Shown here: positions 53,530 through 58,626 of the stretch, piece after piece
Layout: the number at the start of each line of letters is the position of its first letter
Numbering within the stretch: the stretch's first letter is position 1
DNA from: Azotosporobacter soli
GTDB taxonomy: Bacteria > Bacillota > Negativicutes > SG130
Assembly: GCF_030542965.1 (NCBI RefSeq)
Contig: NZ_JAUAOA010000023.1
Span: 1-58,626, forward strand
Length of the DNA stretch: 58,626 bases
Direction of reading: 5' to 3'
Program-made: the position numbers and the translations under genes
Notes under the pieces: generated by a model
What the model saw: only the letters and a program-made list of their open reading frames with translations
What the model was told of the DNA's origin: nothing
Database searches by the model: none

Positions 53530-54480
53530 ATGAAACTGGTGATTGTTGATCGTGATCCTCTGCATTTGGCCGAGCTTGAGGAGAGCCTGAAGCACTGGGA
53601 ATATGAAATTATCACGACGGGCGATAGTTTGGAGGCTTGGGAAATCCTGCAGAATGATCCGGAGCCGGTCATGGTGCTGCTTGATTGGCAGAGTCCGATG
53701 ATGAACGGAGAGTCCTTCTGTACGACGTTGAAAACCAAGCGGCCGAATCGTTTGTGCCATGTGATCATGATTGCCGACTGCGGCGATAAGGAACAAATTG
53801 CAACGGGTCTTGCTGCCGGAGCCGACGCCTGGGTCAGTCGGCCGATTCATCCTCAGGAATTGAAAAGCGCATTGGCGCTCGGCAAACGCGTCTTGGAATA
53901 TCAATATATGATTGAAAAACTCAATGAGGAATCGCTACAGGAAAAACGAAAACTGGAAACGATGACCGGCGTTGATGCATTGACCGGTACTGCAAACCGG
54001 AAGCTGTTCGATGAACGTTACCTCGAAGAGTGGCGGCGCGCCGAACGCGACGGACTGTTGCTTTCGTTGATTTTGCTCGATATCGATGATTTTCGCCAAT
54101 ACAATGAAACATATGGCTATATGACGGGCGACGAATGCTTAAAAAAAGTCGCCGAAGCGATTGAGGCCACCGCGATTCGCGCCGGTGATCTGGTGGCGCG
54201 TTATGCGGCCGACGAATTTGCGATTCTGCTGCCAAACACCGATGCTGTCGGCGCGACCGTCGTTGCCGAATCGTTGGGCGCTGCGATTTTACATTTGAAT
54301 ATTGAACACCGTCAGTCGCCGCGTCAAATCGTATCGGTCAGCATCGGGCATGCGACCGTTTGGCCGCATAAAGAAGCTAATGGCTCGCAAAGCTTGTTGG
54401 ACAAAAGCACGCATATGTTGACGTTGACCAAGGCGGCCAATCGGACGCGGAACCGGGAACTGAAAGTCAATAAGAAATGA
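53530..54480 (+). CDS. Receiver-GGDEF protein with degenerate active site
   Basis: This 316-residue protein has an N-terminal receiver (about 1-120) and a C-terminal GGDEF domain (about 140-310). In the receiver the phospho-acceptor D52 is present, but the conserved lysine is replaced by R104 (SRP). In the cyclase domain GGDEF reads AADEF (226-230), while the upstream inhibitory site RAGD (217-220) keeps the RxxD pattern and the correct 5-residue distance. The protein may therefore bind c-di-GMP rather than make it. AGGTGGCAGGCG precedes the ATG. No kinase is adjacent. Confidence 0.9.
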   Translation: MKLVIVDRDPLHLAELEESLKHWEYEIITTGDSLEAWEILQNDPEPVMVLLDWQSPMMNGESFCTTLKTKRPNRLCHVIMIADCGDKEQIATGLAAGADAWVSRPIHPQELKSALALGKRVLEYQYMIEKLNEESLQEKRKLETMTGVDALTGTANRKLFDERYLEEWRRAERDGLLLSLILLDIDDFRQYNETYGYMTGDECLKKVAEAIEATAIRAGDLVARYAADEFAILLPNTDAVGATVVAESLGAAILHLNIEHRQSPRQIVSVSIGHATVWPHKEANGSQSLLDKSTHMLTLTKAANRTRNRELKVNKK

Positions 54481-54520
54481 AAGCTTCCCCCCACGGCCTT
54501 CCCGGCTGTGGGGGAACTTA
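54481..54520 (+). terminator. GC-rich hairpin after the receiver-GGDEF gene
   Basis: C-rich and G-rich arms around TTCCCCCCACGGCC and GGCTGTGGGGGAA form a strong stem, but no T run follows, so terminator function is uncertain. Confidence 0.45.
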
Positions 54521-54539
54521 TCTATAAGGGGGAAAGAAT

Positions 54540-55520
54540 ATGATTCGCTTTGGCATCATTGGAACCAGTTGGATCAGTGAAGCGTTTTTAACTGCGCTTT
54601 GTCAGGTGGAAGGCGCATGCGTAACAGCCGTTTATTCGCGCACACTGGAAAAAGCGCGTGAATTTGCCGCACGGCATGGCGCGGAACATTCGTTTTGCGA
54701 GTTGGCGGATTTGGCTGCGAGTGATGCACTTGATGCGGTCTATATTGCCAGTCCTAATTCGTTGCATGCGGCGCAGGCGATTTTTTTATTGGAGCGCGGC
54801 AAGCATGTGCTGTGCGAAAAACCGATCGCTGCAAACAGCAGAGAACTGCAGGCAATGATTGATGCGGCACAGGCCTCGGGGACGCTGTTGATGGAAGCGA
54901 TGAAAAGCAGTTTTCTACCTAACTGGCAGGCGGTGCGCGACAACATCGGCCGAATTGGCCAAGTGAGACGCTTTGTCAGCGTCAAATGTCAGTATTCATC
55001 GCGCTATGACCTCTTTAAGGCCGGCAAACCGACCAATACCTTTGAGCCGGCGTTTGCTAATGGTTCGTTAATGGATATCGGCGTCTATGCGTTGTATCCG
55101 ATCCTCAGCCTGTTCGGCGAACCACAGACAATACAGGCGGATGGGATGTTGCTTTCGTCCGGCGTTGATGGACAGGGAAGCGTCACGTTACGTTATCCGG
55201 AAATGGATGCCATGGCTCTTCATTCCAAAGTGGCGGATTCAAAGTTGCCGAGTGAGATACAGGGTGAAGAGGGGACAATTATCATCGATAAAATTTCGAC
55301 GCCAGGCAAAGTCACCCTACTGTTGCGCGATGGAAGGAGCGAAGATCTTTCGCGTACGCAGGAAAAACATCTGATGGCCTATGAGATTGAAGAATTTTGC
55401 GCATTGCTGCGCGCCGGGCGGACGGAGTCGTCAGTTAACAGCCACGCCTTGGCATTGCAGGTGATGCGCGTATTGGATGAAGCAAGGCGACAAGTCGGGG
55501 TAGTTTTTCCTGCTGATTAG
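54540..55520 (+). CDS. Gfo/Idh/MocA-family oxidoreductase
   Basis: This 326-residue NAD(P)-dependent dehydrogenase has an N-terminal Rossmann fold (RFGIIGTSWIS; YIASPNSLH; the catalytic-lysine motif CEKPI at about 93-97) and a C-terminal alpha/beta domain. Substrates in the family are sugars, inositols and related polyols; this one is unknown. AAGGGGGAAAG precedes the ATG. It is monocistronic with a terminator. Confidence 0.88.
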   Translation: MIRFGIIGTSWISEAFLTALCQVEGACVTAVYSRTLEKAREFAARHGAEHSFCELADLAASDALDAVYIASPNSLHAAQAIFLLERGKHVLCEKPIAANSRELQAMIDAAQASGTLLMEAMKSSFLPNWQAVRDNIGRIGQVRRFVSVKCQYSSRYDLFKAGKPTNTFEPAFANGSLMDIGVYALYPILSLFGEPQTIQADGMLLSSGVDGQGSVTLRYPEMDAMALHSKVADSKLPSEIQGEEGTIIIDKISTPGKVTLLLRDGRSEDLSRTQEKHLMAYEIEEFCALLRAGRTESSVNSHALALQVMRVLDEARRQVGVVFPAD

Positions 55521-55558
55521 AACAAACATGACGGGCGGAGCATTGTTCAACAGCAAAT

Positions 55559-55590
55559 GAAAAAATCCTGCTTACCGGCAGGCTTTTTTC
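55559..55590 (+). terminator. Terminator after the oxidoreductase
   Basis: A 5-bp GC core with flanking A/T pairs (55560-55571 with 55578-55589) ending in six T. Confidence 0.75.
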
Positions 55591-55609
55591 ATTTTTACCC
55601 GGCTATTTC

Positions 55610-55638
55610 TGGACTTATCCTGACAGATATGCTAAACT
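55610..55638 (+). promoter_or_regulatory. Sigma-A promoter of the ABC-F gene
   Basis: TGGACT (55610-55615) and TAAACT (55633-55638), 17 bases apart. The leader of about 70 bases contains short inverted segments, including CTACC near its start and GGTAG at the ribosome binding site (55702-55706). Confidence 0.5.
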
Positions 55639-55712
55639 TCTACCTTGTGGAGTCTGCTCAGAAAACCCCTAAGCAGCCTCAATCAATATACGAAAAAGGC
55701 TGGTAGATGTGA

Positions 55713-57320
<1,608 letters not shown>

Positions 57321-57404
57321 AAAAAAGTCCCGGCAATTAAATTTGAACTGCACCCCCAAAGTTAGACAGTATAGTATACTGAAAATAACTTTGGGGGTGA
57401 TTTT

Positions 57405-57752
57405 ATGCCAAAAGGGATACCGAATCAAAAATACACTGGGGAATTTAAACTAAATGTTGTAGAAACAATGCATCGAGAGAAATTAAGTTATCGCGAGATA
57501 GCACTGCAATTTGGTATAAGTAGTCACAAGCGTGTCTCCAACTGGGAACGAATCTATCTGGAAGAGGGACCTGAGGGACTTTTCATAGAACGTCGAGGGC
57601 GTGGAAGCAAAGGTCGTCCTATCGGGTTACCAAAAAAAACAGAAGAAGACTTACTTGCTGAAGTCCAACGGCTGCGAGCGGAGAATGCCTATTTAAAAAA
57701 GTTGAAGGCCTTGGTTCTAGAAGAGGAACGCCAAAGCAAAAGGCGCAAGTGA
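57405..57752 (+). CDS. IS3-family transposase OrfA
   Basis: This 115-residue DNA-binding subunit has an N-terminal helix-turn-helix (YREIALQFGISSHKRVSNW) and a C-terminal leucine-zipper-like coil (LLAEVQRLRAENAYLKKLKAL). GGGGGTG precedes the ATG. It recognises the terminal repeats and is joined to OrfB by frameshifting at the A-AAA-AAG run (57695-57701). The frame is intact. Confidence 0.93.
   Translation: MPKGIPNQKYTGEFKLNVVETMHREKLSYREIALQFGISSHKRVSNWERIYLEEGPEGLFIERRGRGSKGRPIGLPKKTEEDLLAEVQRLRAENAYLKKLKALVLEEERQSKRRK
57695..57701 (+). promoter_or_regulatory. Programmed -1 frameshift heptamer
   Basis: A-AAA-AAG lies in the orfA frame (AAA at 57696, AAG at 57699). From 57695 the -1 frame stays open into orfB, so slippage yields an OrfAB fusion, the active transposase in this family. 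Confidence 0.85.
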
Positions 57753-58591
57753 TTTGGGAACTGAGGCATGAACATAAGATTTCTCTGCTGCTTGAAGTAT
57801 CCAGTCTGCCGCGCGCTACCTATTACTATTATGCGAAAAAAAGTACGGCAGTTGATAAGTATAGCGCGGTTAAAGAACAGATTACTGCAATCTACACGGA
57901 AAACAAAGGTCGCTATGGCTATCGACGTATCACGAATGAACTGCACAATCGCGGATATGTCATTAACCATAAGACAGTACAACGGTTGATGAAAGAACAG
58001 GGTATCGTCTGTCGGGTTCGGATGAAAAGATATTGCTCCTACAAGGGCGAGGTTGGCAAAATAGCTTTCAATCTTCTCGAACGGAATTTCGAGGCTGCAA
58101 AACCGAATCAGAAGTGGGTTACTGACGTTACAGAGTTCAAGTTATTTGGGCAGAAGCTGTATCTGTCACCGATACTGGATCTATGCAGTCGTGACATTGT
58201 CAGCTATGTTATTTCAGATCGCCCGGCACTCTCTATGGCACTGCGTATGCTGGATAAAGCATTTGCCAAGATTCCAAACAACTCGAATCTCATTCTTCAC
58301 TCAGATCAAGGCTGGCAATACCAACACAAACGCTATCGGCACGCACTCAAAGAAAAGGGCATTTCCCAAAGTATGAGCCGAAAAGGGAACTGTCTGGATA
58401 ATGCCGTTATGGAAAACTTCTTCGGAATACTAAAGAGTGAACTTCTGTATCTACAGGAGTTTGACTCAGTTGAACATTTCAAGTCGGAGTTGATCGATTA
58501 TCTCGACTACTACAACAACCGACGCATCAAGACAAAGTTAAAGGGTTTGCCACCCGCTCTACACAGGCAGCAAACCCTTATGGCTGCTTAA
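57749..58591 (+). CDS. IS3-family transposase OrfB (DDE integrase core)
   Basis: This 280-residue region holds the DDE catalytic domain. D126 is in WVTDVTEF, D187 in LHSDQGWQY and E223 in AVMENFFG, giving the D-D-35-E spacing of retroviral-type integrases. An HTH_21-like segment (GRYGYRRITNEL) precedes it. The GTG at 57749 overlaps the orfA stop, but the functional product is probably the frameshifted OrfAB. No inactivating change is visible. Confidence 0.93.
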   Translation: MIWELRHEHKISLLLEVSSLPRATYYYYAKKSTAVDKYSAVKEQITAIYTENKGRYGYRRITNELHNRGYVINHKTVQRLMKEQGIVCRVRMKRYCSYKGEVGKIAFNLLERNFEAAKPNQKWVTDVTEFKLFGQKLYLSPILDLCSRDIVSYVISDRPALSMALRMLDKAFAKIPNNSNLILHSDQGWQYQHKRYRHALKEKGISQSMSRKGNCLDNAVMENFFGILKSELLYLQEFDSVEHFKSELIDYLDYYNNRRIKTKLKGLPPALHRQQTLMAA

Positions 58592-58626
58592 AATAAATAG
58601 TTGTCTAACTTTTTGGGGTCACTTCA

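Larger units (their letters stand above)
57344..58626 (+). mobile_element. IS3-family insertion sequence
   Basis: Imperfect 25-base terminal inverted repeats (57344-57368 and 58602-58626) begin TGAA and end in the shared AGTTAGACA. The element is 1283 bp and carries overlapping orfA and orfB with a frameshift signal, as in the IS150-like branch of IS3. Its right end coincides with the last base of the window. Any target duplication cannot be checked, because the right flank is missing. Confidence 0.9.

Overview
The window looks like chromosomal DNA of an endospore-forming Firmicute, most likely a Negativicutes/Sporomusaceae-type anaerobe. This is an inference. It rests on strong Bacillota-type ribosome binding sites, a prkA-yhbH-spoVR operon, CitA/DcuS- and KinA-type histidine kinases, and several transporters that resemble enterobacterial proteins (YjeM, EamA). 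I see no phage, plasmid or CRISPR. Both ends lie in insertion sequences: an IS200-type element at 1-~715, and an IS3-family element at 57344-58626 whose right inverted repeat ends on the last base. The window is therefore probably a contig broken at repeats.

Layout. 0.1-4 kb: IS200 transposase, a chemotaxis receptor, a free-standing FliG-N-like protein, and MTA/SAH nucleosidase. 4-6.6 kb (minus): a Cys/His-rich duplicated protein followed by an intramembrane-type sensor kinase with a His-rich N-terminus and its OmpR regulator. 6.8 kb: tRNA-Arg. 7-15.7 kb: a PAS kinase, a HelD-type helicase, a second chemotaxis receptor, a DUF6056-like membrane protein and ComB. 15.7-18.1 kb (minus): methionine aminopeptidase and a YjeM-like permease. 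18.7-28.3 kb: a signalling block with a CitA/DcuS-like two-component pair divergent from the permease, two further kinases, a DUF4931 protein, a GNAT acetyltransferase and a GAF-GGDEF cyclase. 28.4-33 kb: a GH73 glucosaminidase, then a TyrR-like sigma-54 activator, a -24/-12 promoter with an upstream palindrome, tryptophanase and RidA. 33-39.7 kb: a small acidic protein, an SSS symporter, a 24-residue membrane peptide, a two-domain polyphosphate:AMP phosphotransferase, glutaminase, a rhodanese lipoprotein, hemolysin III and a Nudix hydrolase. 40-45.8 kb (minus): NDH-2 and the prkA-yhbH-spoVR operon. 46-57.3 kb: a tandem HD/HD-GYP protein, EamA, topoisomerase III, an MFS transporter, an APC permease, a receiver-GGDEF protein with a degenerate active site, a Gfo/Idh/MocA oxidoreductase and an ABC-F ATPase.

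Themes. Signal transduction dominates: five histidine kinases, two chemotaxis receptors, three receiver proteins, two GGDEF proteins and one HD-GYP protein. Amino-acid use is the second theme: tryptophanase with RidA, glutaminase, and three or four amino-acid-type transporters. The parts I find least familiar are the Cys/His-rich protein plus His-rich kinase locus, the orphan FliG-N-like protein, the leader-bearing 24-residue membrane peptide, and a pair of nested-hairpin intergenic repeats.
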